Below, piece after piece: positions 43,655 through 51,990 of a stretch of 64,000 nucleotides of DNA (positions are counted from its first letter, which is position 1; every line of letters begins with the position of its first letter). Under the pieces are notes generated by a model that ran no database searches, had not been told where the DNA came from, and was given only the letters and a program-made list of their open reading frames with translations. Made by a program: the position numbers and the translations under genes. Source of the stretch: DASRDB01 sp035652815 (GTDB lineage Bacteria > Chloroflexota > Ktedonobacteria > Ktedonobacterales > Ktedonobacteraceae); contig DASRDB010000012.1 of NCBI GenBank assembly GCA_035652815.1, positions 334,877-398,876 of the forward strand, in the 5' to 3' direction.

Positions 43655-43697
43655 GGGGATACAGAAGACACCCCTCGTGGGTGTCTTCTGTATCCCC
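43655..43697. repeat. Family A-like palindrome (GGGGATACAGAAGACACCC)
   Basis: A perfect 19-bp arm at 43655-43673 pairs with 43679-43697. The loop CTCGT replaces the usual CCTTGC core. It is directly downstream of the permease and can act as its terminator. Confidence 0.8.
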
Positions 43698-43770
43698 CAC
43701 TCGCTTCCGGTTCTCTTAATGGGCTTCTTTCCATTCCTCTATACTCGGCCATTACACCCCTGCCTCCAGA

Positions 43771-43855
43771 TGTCATCCTGAGCGCAGCGAAGGATATCGC
43801 GCTTGCCGGGGCGAGCCAATTGGGCCGCAGATCCTTCGCTGCGCTCAGGATGACA
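43771..43855. repeat. Palindromic repeat family B
   Basis: A fifth copy of the TGTCATCCTGAGCGC stem with loop ATCGCGCTTGCCGGG... Its right arm is partly re-copied downstream as part of a tandem duplication. Confidence 0.85.
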
Positions 43856-43919
43856 TACAAAGGGGTCTTTTTCATGGCATGCTCAGGATGACATACAAAG
43901 GGGTCTTTTTCATGGCATG
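43844..43919. repeat. 38-bp exact tandem duplication
   Basis: A 38-bp unit starting CTCAGGATGACATACAAAGG and ending TCATGGCATG occurs twice in direct tandem, 43844-43881 and 43882-43919. The copies are identical, so the duplication is recent. It re-copies the right arm of the family B element and flanking sequence. Confidence 0.85.
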
Positions 43920-44002
43920 CATGCTATTGTTGACTTGTCTAACATGATTAAAGTTGATACAGTATGAGAAAGCGGCTATTGTTGTAGGGAAGAGTCACGT
44001 CT

Positions 44003-45388
44003 ATGTCAACTGTACCAGAGCATTCTCGCCAGGATTTTGATGCGGATAAAACGCTCCAGATAGATAACGTACTCGCTCCGCATGTGCATTGGAGCGAGAT
44101 AGAGGAAACGAAGCATTTTGTCCAGTTTTATGAAACCGATGATTTTCTCATCGATTCGTTGAGCGGATATATTAGCACCGGGCTGAGCAGGGGTGATGCC
44201 TGTATTGTGCTGGCTACTGACTCCCACAGGCAGGGCCTTGAGGAGCGCCTGGGAGCGCGAGGCTTCGATCTTGCTTCCCTGGATGGACAATATATATTCC
44301 TGGATGCGGCTGAAACGCTCTCACACTTGATGGTTGACGGTTCGCCAGATGCAAGTTACTTCACCGGCGTGGTTGGCAATACCATTGAGCGTGTCGCACA
44401 TGGTAAGCGCCCTATACGTATCTTTGGAGAACTGGTCTCGCTGCTCTGCGTGGATGGCAACCGGACCGCAGCCATTCGCCTGGAAGAACTCTGGAATGAA
44501 TTGCGCCACAAGCAGCCCTTTTCACTCTTCTGCGCCTACTGGATGCCCAGTTTTAATGGACAGGCGTATCGCGAGCAGTTTCGTGAGATTTGCAAGCAGC
44601 ATGCGCACGTGATCCCTTCCGAAAGTTATACAGCGCTTCATGATGTAGATGAGCGCCTGCGGGCTATTTCCCTATTGCAACAGCAGGCAATCTCTTTGCG
44701 CGAACTGGAAAAGCGCGAAGATGCCTTCATCAGTATGGCTTCTCACGAACTGAGAACTCCTGTTACCAGCCTCAAAGGCTTTACTCAAATTCTGCAAAGA
44801 CGGCTGAAGCACCAGGCAGACCCGCAGTCTCTGTTTTTCCTGGAACGAATGAACGCGCAACTCAACAGGTTAACAAACCTTATCAGCGACCTGCTCGACG
44901 TGTCTAAAATAGAGGCGGGAATCCTGGAGTTACACCAAGCAAACGTAGACTGTGATGAGCTTGTGCGCGAGACTGTAGAGGCTGTACAGGCAAATTGCGC
45001 GACACATCGTCTCGATATAGAGGGGAAGACAGAGGCCCAGGTGTATGCAGACCGGGACCGCCTGGAACAGGTGCTGATGAACCTGCTGACCAACGCTATC
45101 AAATATTCTCCTGAAGCGGATAGCATTCTTATTCGCCTGCGCAAAGTGCAGGGACAGGTAGAGGTAGCCATCCAGGATTTTGGCATAGGCATACCAGAAG
45201 AACATCAGGAACGAGTCTTTGAGCGTTTCTACCAGGTAAGCGGCCCCGAACAAAATACCTATCCAGGTCTTGGCATCGGCTTATACATTGCGCGCACTCT
45301 TATAGAGCGACACGGTGGATGCCTCTGGCTGAAAAGCCGCCAGGGAGCAGGCAGCACGTTCTATTTTACGCTGCCGATTCACATGTAG
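44003..45388 (+). CDS. MEDS-domain sensor histidine kinase
   Basis: The 461-residue protein has an N-terminal MEDS sensory domain (HFVQFYETDDFLIDSLSGYI at 36-55, CIVLATDSHRQGLEERL, LFCAYWMPSF). A HisKA dimerisation helix carries the phospho-acceptor histidine in SHELRTPV near residue 247. An ATPase domain follows with LLTNAIKYSP, FGIGIPEEHQERVFERFYQV and GLGIGLYIARTLIE. No membrane segment is visible, so it is a cytoplasmic kinase. No response regulator is adjacent. Its stop codon lies inside the palindrome at 45383. Confidence 0.92.
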   Translation: MSTVPEHSRQDFDADKTLQIDNVLAPHVHWSEIEETKHFVQFYETDDFLIDSLSGYISTGLSRGDACIVLATDSHRQGLEERLGARGFDLASLDGQYIFLDAAETLSHLMVDGSPDASYFTGVVGNTIERVAHGKRPIRIFGELVSLLCVDGNRTAAIRLEELWNELRHKQPFSLFCAYWMPSFNGQAYREQFREICKQHAHVIPSESYTALHDVDERLRAISLLQQQAISLRELEKREDAFISMASHELRTPVTSLKGFTQILQRRLKHQADPQSLFFLERMNAQLNRLTNLISDLLDVSKIEAGILELHQANVDCDELVRETVEAVQANCATHRLDIEGKTEAQVYADRDRLEQVLMNLLTNAIKYSPEADSILIRLRKVQGQVEVAIQDFGIGIPEEHQERVFERFYQVSGPEQNTYPGLGIGLYIARTLIERHGGCLWLKSRQGAGSTFYFTLPIHM

Positions 45389-45420
45389 GGACGCGATCAA
45401 TCGCGTCCCTACATTTTTTA
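45383..45420. terminator. Family C palindrome acting as bidirectional terminator
   Basis: ATGTAGGGACGCGAT (from 45383) pairs with its complement ending at 45414, a near-continuous 16-bp arm, followed by TTTTTTA. The TAG stop of the histidine kinase (45386-45388) is within the left arm. It lies between the convergent kinase and ftsH genes. A longer family C pair is at 51891-51978. Confidence 0.8.
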
Positions 45421-47418
45421 TTACCTATACGATGCAGGAGCGGCGTCGATTGACCCCGTCTCTTCCAGGATGGCGCGTAGCTGGCGCGCATCAAGCGTTT
45501 CGTGTTTGCGCAGTTCCTGGGCGATGCGGTCTAGCGCGGCGCGGTGGTCTGTCAGCAGTTGTACAGCGCGGTCATAGGCTCGTTTGACGATGCGATTGAC
45601 TTCCTGGTCGATGACCGTCGCGGTTTTCTCGCTGTACTCTCGCGAACCAGTTGCCAGGGCAGTGCCTGCAAACGGGTCTTCGCGTTCGCTGAATGAGATG
45701 GGACCAAGCCGTTCGCTCATGCCCCAACGCGCCACCATCTGCCGCGCAATGGCTGTCACGCGCTGCAGGTCGTTCTCCGCGCCGGTGGTGATGCGCCCGA
45801 TGGCGACCTGTTCGGCGGCGCGCCCGCCGAGGGCCGTAACCAGTTGCGACTCCAGGTAGTCCTGCGAGTAGTTGTAGCGATCATCCAGCGGCGTGTATTG
45901 CGTGACGCCCAACGCCTGCCCGCGAGGCACAATTGTCACCTTTGTGACCGGATCAACGTTTTCAGTGAGCAGGCCTGTGAGCGCGTGTCCGCCCTCGTGA
46001 TAGGCGACGACGTTCAAATCCTCGTCGCTCAAGATGAGCGGGCGTTCCGCGCCGAGCAGGATTTTGTCGAGCGCTTCCTCGAAGCAGCGCTGGTTTACGG
46101 CATTCAGGTTGCGCCGGGCGGCCAGCAGAGCAGCCTCGTTCACCAGGTTCGCCAGGTCGGCTCCTACCATGCCGGGTGTGCCACGCGCCAGGGCGGTAAG
46201 GTCAACATCCGGCGCGAGAGGGACGTTGCGCGTGTGAATCTTCAGGATGGCGAGGCGACCATTCCAGTCGGGGCGTTCGACCGTTACGCGGCGGTCGAAG
46301 CGACCGGGACGCAGCAGCGCTTTATCGAGACCATCAGGACGGTTGGTAGCGGCGATAACGACGACGGCCTGTCGCGCATCAAAGCCGTCCATTTCGACCA
46401 GCAACTGGTTCAAAGTTTGTTCGCGCTCATCGTTGCTGTTGATGCTCGCGCCGCGCTGGCGACCGACGGCATCAATTTCGTCGATGAAAATGATGCTGGG
46501 AGCCGCTTTCTTGGCCTGATCGAACAGGTCGCGCACGCGGCTGGCACCGACGCCGACCAGCACTTCAACAAACTCTGAGCCACTCATCGAGAAGAAAGGC
46601 ACGCCTGCTTCGCCTGCTACAGCACGCGCCAGCAATGTCTTACCGGTTCCAGGAGGGCCAACCAGCAGCACACCACGCGGAATTTTGCCGCCCAGCTTCT
46701 GGAATTTCTGCGGTGTGCGCAGGAATTCGACCACTTCTACCAGATCATTCTTGGCTTCGTCCACGCCCGCCACGTCGGCAAAGGTCGTGCTGGGCCGGTC
46801 TTCCAGCACCAGCTTGGCGCGGCTCTTGCCGAAACTGAAGATGTTTTGCTGGCCCTGCGTGGCCCGGCGCGCAATCAGGAAGAAAATGCCGATCACCAGT
46901 AGCCAGGGTACAAAGGTAGTTAGAATGGTTAAGAGCAGGCTGTTATCCTGCACCTGCTTTGCTGTATAGTTGACATGATACTGGTTCAACAGCTTTGTCA
47001 GGTTCGGATCACCATTGGGCAGCTGCGTGAAGTGGAAACTGGTGCCCGTTTTGACATTGCCGTTGATATCAGTGATAGTAGTAGATTGTTTGAAATCGCC
47101 GTAAGCATCCTGCCCCTGGAAGGTGACATCCTTGATATTACCGGCCTGTACCTGCTGGTAAAAGGTGCTATAGGGGATTTCAATCGCGTTCGGATTGGAA
47201 CTGGTGCCCGAACCCTGCGTGAAAAATTGAATCAGGTACCAGCCGAGCAGCACTACGCCGACCAGGATCAGGGCGCGCATGAGCAGCGATGACCCGGTAT
47301 TGCGAGGCGGCCCGCTCCCGTTATTGCCGTTCCCCCCATTGTTCAAATTCGGGCGTTGAGGAGGTGTCGGCCCTTCATTGGGGTTGCGCTGGTACATATA
47401 TATAGCCTGAGCATCCAT
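45421..47418 (-). CDS. ftsH: ATP-dependent zinc metalloprotease FtsH
   Basis: The 665-residue protein has two membrane segments (near 43-65 and 165-183) around a small extracytoplasmic domain. The AAA module has GPPGTGKTLLARAVAGE near 255, FIDEIDAVGRQRG near 315 and the SRH with IAATNRPDGLD near 355. The zinc site is HEGGH near residue 473, followed by the distal aspartate region. It degrades membrane and unfolded proteins. The first residues are proline/asparagine-rich and no clear ribosome site precedes them. Confidence 0.97.
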   Translation of the reverse strand: MDAQAIYMYQRNPNEGPTPPQRPNLNNGGNGNNGSGPPRNTGSSLLMRALILVGVVLLGWYLIQFFTQGSGTSSNPNAIEIPYSTFYQQVQAGNIKDVTFQGQDAYGDFKQSTTITDINGNVKTGTSFHFTQLPNGDPNLTKLLNQYHVNYTAKQVQDNSLLLTILTTFVPWLLVIGIFFLIARRATQGQQNIFSFGKSRAKLVLEDRPSTTFADVAGVDEAKNDLVEVVEFLRTPQKFQKLGGKIPRGVLLVGPPGTGKTLLARAVAGEAGVPFFSMSGSEFVEVLVGVGASRVRDLFDQAKKAAPSIIFIDEIDAVGRQRGASINSNDEREQTLNQLLVEMDGFDARQAVVVIAATNRPDGLDKALLRPGRFDRRVTVERPDWNGRLAILKIHTRNVPLAPDVDLTALARGTPGMVGADLANLVNEAALLAARRNLNAVNQRCFEEALDKILLGAERPLILSDEDLNVVAYHEGGHALTGLLTENVDPVTKVTIVPRGQALGVTQYTPLDDRYNYSQDYLESQLVTALGGRAAEQVAIGRITTGAENDLQRVTAIARQMVARWGMSERLGPISFSEREDPFAGTALATGSREYSEKTATVIDQEVNRIVKRAYDRAVQLLTDHRAALDRIAQELRKHETLDARQLRAILEETGSIDAAPASYR

Positions 47419-47892
47419 CGATTCAGACCCGCTTTCTTCATCGAAGACCTGTTTGAGCAGTCTTCATGCTGGTTTTTCTATGGTTAGTAAGGATAATAAC
47501 TTTTTTCTGCTACACTCGCAAGTGTTATTGTTTGTAGGAGCGTGGGCAGCACATTTTTGCAGAGATTTCCCGGAAGCCATCGCGAGAGTTTCTGGAAGCC
47601 ACCCGCAAGGGGCTGGCTCTACCATAGGAAGCCGCCTGTAGAGCCAGCCCCTTGCGGGTGGCTTCCGGTTCCCCAATGCTGCTACAAACAGACTGGCGGG
47701 TGGCTTCCGGTTTCCCAATGCCCCTACAAACAGGTACGTAATCATTACGTTCTAGATTACCGAAAGTTGCTGACTTTTAGCACTCATATTTTGTGATTGC
47801 TAATATATTATATCCCCTGTAACCCGTTATGAACAGGAATTTGTAGTATAATTCGGACTGTCTAATAATATTACGAAATTCGAGGTAAAACA
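47419..47892. other. Intergenic repeats between ftsH and the caspase-like gene
   Basis: Family A elements at 47594-47667 are followed by a partial tandem duplication (GCGGGTGGCTTCCGGTT at about 47654 and 47696). Upstream of the caspase-like gene is an AT-rich stretch with TATAAT-like sequence. No gene is seen. Confidence 0.7.
47594..47667. repeat. Palindromic repeat family A, paired copies with GGCTGGCTC arms
   Basis: GGAAGCCACCCGCAAGGGGC at 47594 pairs internally and with the complementary copy ending near 47667. The core CCCGCAAGGGG is the same as at 6110 and 41655, and the outer arms differ. Confidence 0.85.
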
Positions 47893-49593
47893 GTGCAGCA
47901 TCGTTACGCACTATTGGTAGGCGTAGATAGTTATGTTGATAAAGCGCATTTTCCTCCTTTGCGCTTTGCTCAGGCGGACGCCGAGGCTCTTTACCAGTTA
48001 TTGATCGATCCCGAGCGCGGCGGCTGGTGGGCGGAAGATGTGGTCTATCTGGCAGGCGAGGCGGCGACCCGAGACGAGATCGAGAGCCAGTTGCGCGAAT
48101 TATGTTTGGTGCGAGCGCAGTCGGATGACCTTGTGCTGATCTATTTCGCCGGGTATGCGATGATCGATCCTGCCACGCAGGACGGCTATCTTGTGCTGAG
48201 TGCGACGATGGCAGAACGTCCTGCGACTGGCCTGCACGTGCCAACGCTGGTCGATCACTACCTGTATGGCTCGAAGGCCGCGAATATCCTTACCATTCTC
48301 GATATCGCACACGCCGGGCCATCCTGGAAGCATCATAAAAGACCGGAAGATGCGGCACTGCTTTTCGGTGAGTCGCTGGCCGATCTGCCGGGAAATAAGG
48401 GGCGCGTAATCCTGACATCGCATCGCCCAGGCGAGTTGTCGCGGCAGCAGCTTGAGCAGGGACATGGCGTTTTCATGTCGCATGTGATCGATGGCCTGGA
48501 AGGCGAGGCGGCCAATCCACGCACAGGGCGCGTAACCCTCGGCACGCTCTACGATTATCTGGATGAGAAGATGGAGTGGGACGAGCCGGAATACCCGCAG
48601 AAGTTTGGCAAAGAGTACGGCTCGATGACGCTCATCGAGTGGGCCGAGTGGAAAACTGCTACCGCGCCGCTTCTGTCTGGGAAGGAGCGCCGGGTTGTGG
48701 GTGTAGAGATAATGCCGCTGCACATTCTGACCGGTCATCGCGGACATGTCGATGATGTAGTGTTCTCGCCAGATGGAGCGCGCATCGCCTCGTGTGGAGA
48801 AGATATGACGGTGCGGGTCTGGGCGACCAGCGATGGGCGGCTGGTGCATACGCTCACCGGACACGAGGGCGCAGTGATGGGTGTGGACTACTCGGCTGAT
48901 GGCCGACTGATTGCCTCGTGTTCAGAGGATAAAACGGTGCGACTCTGGAGCGCTGAGAGTGGGGAGCCTGTCCGTGTGCTGGCAGGCCACAGCAGTGCGG
49001 TGTGGACAGTAGCTTTTTCGCTCGATAATAAGATGCTTGCTTCCTGCTCCAACGATGAAACGGTTAGAATCTGGAATCCAGAAACAGGCGTGATGCTGCA
49101 TATATTGCAGAGCCATCACAACGTCGTCGTGGGCGTCGATTTCTCCTATGATAGTCGTTTCCTGGCTTCCTGCTCCTTTGATAAGAGCATATGCATCTGG
49201 GATGCGCAGAGCGGCGTGTTGCAGCAGCGCCTGCGCTATACCGATATCGTGTACGGTGTGGCATGGTCTCCAAAAGGAAACCTGCTCGCCTCTTGCTCTG
49301 CCGATGGCTCGATCTGCCTGTGGGATATCTCCAATGGGCAGATCATGCAGACCCTCACAGGCCATGAAGGAGCCGTCTGGACGGTCGATTTCTCAGCGGA
49401 TGGCCGTTTGCTGGTTTCCGGCTCAGAAGATGGCTCGATGAAGCTCTGGGATGTCTTGCAGGGCCGCGAAGTGCAATCGATCAGTCATCGCATCGAGATC
49501 TACGGCGTCGTTTTTGGCGCGCATGGCCTGCTGGCGAACAGCGCCGAAGATGGAGCAGTGCGCGTCTGGCAAACCGAGGTGATCGAGGGCTGA
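47893..49593 (+). CDS. Caspase-like (catalytically degenerate) WD40 repeat protein
   Basis: The 566-residue protein starts GTG. The N-terminal caspase fold runs to about 260 (YALLVGVDSYVD at 5-16, DDLVLIYFAGYAM near 79-90, ILTILDIAHAGP near 132-143). Y88 occupies the usual catalytic histidine position and A139 that of the cysteine, so protease activity is unlikely. Seven WD40 repeats follow (about 275-560; GHRGHVDDVVFSPDG, TVRVW), enough for one beta-propeller. It is probably a scaffold or regulator. Confidence 0.88.
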   Translation: MQHRYALLVGVDSYVDKAHFPPLRFAQADAEALYQLLIDPERGGWWAEDVVYLAGEAATRDEIESQLRELCLVRAQSDDLVLIYFAGYAMIDPATQDGYLVLSATMAERPATGLHVPTLVDHYLYGSKAANILTILDIAHAGPSWKHHKRPEDAALLFGESLADLPGNKGRVILTSHRPGELSRQQLEQGHGVFMSHVIDGLEGEAANPRTGRVTLGTLYDYLDEKMEWDEPEYPQKFGKEYGSMTLIEWAEWKTATAPLLSGKERRVVGVEIMPLHILTGHRGHVDDVVFSPDGARIASCGEDMTVRVWATSDGRLVHTLTGHEGAVMGVDYSADGRLIASCSEDKTVRLWSAESGEPVRVLAGHSSAVWTVAFSLDNKMLASCSNDETVRIWNPETGVMLHILQSHHNVVVGVDFSYDSRFLASCSFDKSICIWDAQSGVLQQRLRYTDIVYGVAWSPKGNLLASCSADGSICLWDISNGQIMQTLTGHEGAVWTVDFSADGRLLVSGSEDGSMKLWDVLQGREVQSISHRIEIYGVVFGAHGLLANSAEDGAVRVWQTEVIEG

Positions 49594-49646
49594 GTTGTCC
49601 ATGCAGGAGGCCCCTGGCAGGCAGAATAAGAGCAAGCGAAAAATGC

Positions 49647-49675
49647 TTGACAAGCCGCAAAGTCTGTAGTATGAT
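49647..49675 (+). promoter_or_regulatory. Sigma-A promoter of the tRNA cluster
   Basis: TTGACA at 49647-49652 and TATGAT at 49670-49675 are 17 bp apart, ending 11 bp before the first tRNA. The surrounding word ATGCTTGACA...CGCAAAG matches the promoter at 63181. Confidence 0.8.
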
Positions 49676-49686
49676 AATGAAGCCGA

Positions 49687-49759
49687 CGCGGGGTGGAGCA
49701 GTGGTTAGCTCGTTGGGCTCATAACCCAAAGGTCGGAGGTTCGAATCCTCCCCCCGCTA
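49687..49759 (+). tRNA. Initiator tRNA-Met (CAU), copy 1
   Basis: The 73-nt cloverleaf has acceptor CGCGGGG/CCCCGCT with a C1-U72 mismatch, D-stem GAGC/GCTC, and anticodon loop CTCATAA. The anticodon stem has three consecutive G-C pairs (GGG/CCC). The unpaired end base and the GGG/CCC stem are hallmarks of initiator tRNA. Discriminator A; CCA is not encoded. Confidence 0.9.
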
Positions 49760-49788
49760 TTCGATACCAGTCGGCAAAGCACACTTGA

Positions 49789-49861
49789 CGCGGGATAGAG
49801 CAGTGGTTAGCTCGTCGGGCTCATAACCCGGAGGTCGCAGGTTCGAATCCTGTTCCCGCTA
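49789..49861 (+). tRNA. Initiator tRNA-Met (CAU), copy 2
   Basis: The 73-nt gene is a near-duplicate of the first: acceptor CGCGGGA/TCCCGCT with a C1-U72 mismatch, the same D-arm, anticodon loop CTCATAA, and anticodon stem TCGGG/CCCGG. The T-arm is GCAGG/CCTGT. It is separated from copy 1 by 29 bp and should be co-transcribed. Confidence 0.9.
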
Positions 49862-49902
49862 CTTATTGACATGTATTCATGTCAATGGTATAGTAATTGT
49901 AT

Positions 49903-49975
49903 GGCGGCGTAGCTCAGTTGGTAGAGCATCGGACTCATAAGCCGAGCGTCACAGGTTCGATCCCTGTCGCCGCTA
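49903..49975 (+). tRNA. tRNA with CAU anticodon, elongator Met (or Ile2)
   Basis: The 73-nt gene has acceptor GGCGGCG/CGCCGCT (paired at 1-72 by a G-U), D-arm GCTC/GAGC and loop CTCATAA. The stem TCGGA/GCCGA has an A-G pair at its foot. It lacks the initiator features, so it is an elongator. It could be elongator Met or the Ile2 tRNA that needs lysidine. Confidence 0.85.
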
Positions 49976-49982
49976 TTTTTAT

Positions 49983-50423
49983 TTATAGCTCATAGTCCTT
50001 CGCCCACCTGACTCCTTTTTCCTGATTGTTCTTTGGTTGTGTAAGACGTAGACGCATTGTATCCCCTGTAGCTTGATCGGCTGGAATAAGGTAAGTCTTG
50101 TGCTGTTCATGGCTATATACTGCAAAATAATCTATTTGCCCAGTGTACTTAGCTCTACTATATTGCACTTTCCCATTGATGGAACGTGACCGGAGCGAAG
50201 TTGTTGCGAACTTTATATACCCATTATCACCCCTTTTTTCCATCCACGCCGTTTTACATTGTACGCGCCAGAATTTGCCCTCGGCATCCTCAATCACCAG
50301 GTCATAACGGGAACTATCCCCGTAAGGAGTAAGAATGGTGTATCCCACTTCCAGCAACCGCGCAATGATATAGGCCTGGCTTCGTTCTCCTAACTGTTTC
50401 TTTGTGGACGCAGAAATATTCAT
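49983..50423 (-). CDS. I-Ssp6803I-like PD-(D/E)XK homing endonuclease family protein
   Basis: The 146-residue protein has GERSQAYIIARLLEVGY (E13), YDLVIEDAEGKFWRVQCKTAW (D41, Q55, K57) and a C-terminal KGVRWAKDYEL. This E...D...Q-x-K arrangement is that of I-Ssp6803I and the group I intron-associated nuclease family. That homing enzyme cuts the tRNA-fMet gene of Synechocystis. Here no intron is visible; the gene is free-standing on the opposite strand, ending 8 bp from the CAU tRNA. It is probably a selfish or domesticated remnant. Confidence 0.78.
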   Translation of the reverse strand: MNISASTKKQLGERSQAYIIARLLEVGYTILTPYGDSSRYDLVIEDAEGKFWRVQCKTAWMEKRGDNGYIKFATTSLRSRSINGKVQYSRAKYTGQIDYFAVYSHEQHKTYLIPADQATGDTMRLRLTQPKNNQEKGVRWAKDYEL

Positions 50424-50598
50424 TTTTTTACCTCAATTGAATATAATTTATGGATTGCAAGAGTATAAACTGTTTTTAGAAGCTCATCAAGACTTTATTT
50501 GACAAAAAAGGATGAGTGGTAAAAAATCTCATAGCCGTTTTTATGAAAACAGCCATGAGCTGACTAATGAGAGGCTTTTCTATTCCTTATGCCTTCTT

Positions 50599-51234
50599 CT
50601 ATTTTGCCCCCGTTTTCAGCACGCACCCCGTTATCATTTGCCTGTTCCCATTCGCAAAGGTATATTGCACGTGCAGCAAACCTTTTGTATCCGCTTGTGT
50701 AGAGGGAAACACACTTTCCAAGCTCGCACTAGAATAGAGCAGGCTTATACTCAGGATATGTCCCTGTCCATCGATATCCAGTTCCTGACTGAGATAACGC
50801 GCATCTATGGGCAGGAACAAGGCGCAGGTTGCCTCGGCAGAGGTGGCGTCCCAGGGCGTATGAGGTGGCGCGGAAACCGAAATCCGGTAAACGGGCGAAT
50901 CTGTTTGCTTGTTCCCGTTTGTATTGCTCTGGATGAGCAGGTAGTCAAGGTTCGAATCTTTGTAACGTTGAAAGGCGTAGATGCCGGACGCGGGATTGCT
51001 GTGGTTGTCTGGCATGCCAAATTTCTGAATAAACGCGCTCACCTGGCCGCCCAGAATGGCTGTTGGTGGTGTTAGAATGGGTGTTGGTTGTGTGGGAATC
51101 GATACGTTGGTGTTCTGTACCTGTGAGTCGGCCAGGTGGCGGCTATCACCCTGGAAGCCGCAGCCGCTCAGCAGGAATAGCCCGAATAGCGAGGCCAGCA
51201 GGTAAAAATAGGTGCGTCGTTGCAGGTGCTTCAT
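50599..51234 (-). CDS. Uncharacterised lipoprotein
   Basis: The 211-residue protein begins MKHLQRRTYFYLLASLFG and has lipobox LLSGC near residue 25, so it is exported and lipidated. ATG 51234 is chosen because AGAGG is five bases upstream, rather than the longer frame. The mature part begins with a threonine/proline-rich segment (PTQPTPILTPPT) and has regions around IQKFGMPDN and ATCALFLPIDARYL that I do not recognise. Confidence 0.75.
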   Translation of the reverse strand: MKHLQRRTYFYLLASLFGLFLLSGCGFQGDSRHLADSQVQNTNVSIPTQPTPILTPPTAILGGQVSAFIQKFGMPDNHSNPASGIYAFQRYKDSNLDYLLIQSNTNGNKQTDSPVYRISVSAPPHTPWDATSAEATCALFLPIDARYLSQELDIDGQGHILSISLLYSSASLESVFPSTQADTKGLLHVQYTFANGNRQMITGCVLKTGAK

Positions 51235-51346
51235 AAAAACCTCTTCCATCTTCCTCACGTCTTCAAAAAGATACGTTCAAATCGCTGTATCTAGTATGAA
51301 AAATTGCTTCGCAAAAACAAAATGGTAGTACTTTTAGCAAACCGTC

Positions 51347-51868
51347 CTAGAGAAGCGAAGGATAGATAAGTTTTCCATCCTGCACTTGAAGAAAGGCCGT
51401 CAACTCGTGAGGCTTCGCGGTTTTGCGGTTCATAATGTGCAGCACCTGCCAGCCCTGGACGGTGAGGGCATCGGCAATGAGCGAGCGATGGCAGCGCCAG
51501 GGAACGGCCTCGGCGCACAGAATCGCCACTCGTTTCTTTTCAGCCAGCTTTTTCAGTTCGTCCAATCCCTCTTCAAAGGCTGGCGTAGACATGTAGTCGG
51601 CATAGCCGCGAAACGAGGTGTTTTGCCAGCCGGTATTGGGCGAATCTTTTGCCGGGTGGCGCAACCCCCCAAGCTGTTTGAGATGTGTATAGGCAATACC
51701 GGCCTCTCTTAATGAAGCAGCAAGGGCATCCGAGGAAAATTGGGGATTGCGCCGCGATTTTGGAACGGTGCGCACATCCGCCACTTCCTCGATGCCATGT
51801 GTCCGCAAAAGCTCGATCAATTCCTCGATGGAGCGCGTCGAATGTCCGATTGTGTAGAGCGTGTGCAT
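51347..51868 (-). CDS. DUF488 domain protein
   Basis: The 173-residue protein has the DUF488 signatures TIGHSTRSIEEL at the start, DVRTVPKSRRNPQF near residue 31, THLKQLGGLR near 61, and CAEAVPWRCHRSLIADAL near 118. The function of this family is unproven; the C-x-x-x-P-x-x-C-H-R motif suggests metal binding or catalysis. A much longer reading frame over the neighbouring transporter gene is not used. Confidence 0.92.
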   Translation of the reverse strand: MHTLYTIGHSTRSIEELIELLRTHGIEEVADVRTVPKSRRNPQFSSDALAASLREAGIAYTHLKQLGGLRHPAKDSPNTGWQNTSFRGYADYMSTPAFEEGLDELKKLAEKKRVAILCAEAVPWRCHRSLIADALTVQGWQVLHIMNRKTAKPHELTAFLQVQDGKLIYPSLL

Positions 51869-51890
51869 ATTTGTATTATAGGACACACTA

Positions 51891-51978
51891 TTTGTAGGGA
51901 CGCGATTGATCGCGTCCACCCCGTCCGACGTGCGTGCCGAGGTAGCGGAGTGGACGCGATCAATCGCGTCCCTACAAA
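51891..51978. repeat. Family C palindrome (TGTAGGGACGCGATTGATCG)
   Basis: TTTGTAGGGACGCGATTGATCGCGTCCA pairs with the complement ending at 51978 (the arms are 28 bp with a 32-bp loop). Each arm is itself palindromic. The short form is the terminator at 45383. It lies between the DUF488 gene and the transporter gene. Confidence 0.85.
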
Positions 51979-51990
51979 ACCTGGAACAAT

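Larger units (their letters stand above)
43608..44002. other. Intergenic repeats between permease and histidine kinase
   Basis: No gene. It contains a perfect 19-bp palindrome (43655-43697), a family B copy (43771-43855), a 38-bp tandem duplication (43844-43919) and the histidine-kinase upstream region. Confidence 0.7.

Noticed and set aside
45844..46578. 244-codon forward frame across ftsH
   Set aside because: It is a shadow of the FtsH gene, whose reverse-strand motifs (Walker A, HEGGH) are unmistakable.
50512..51075. Forward frame of 187 codons
   Set aside because: It is antisense to the lipoprotein gene at 50599-51234.
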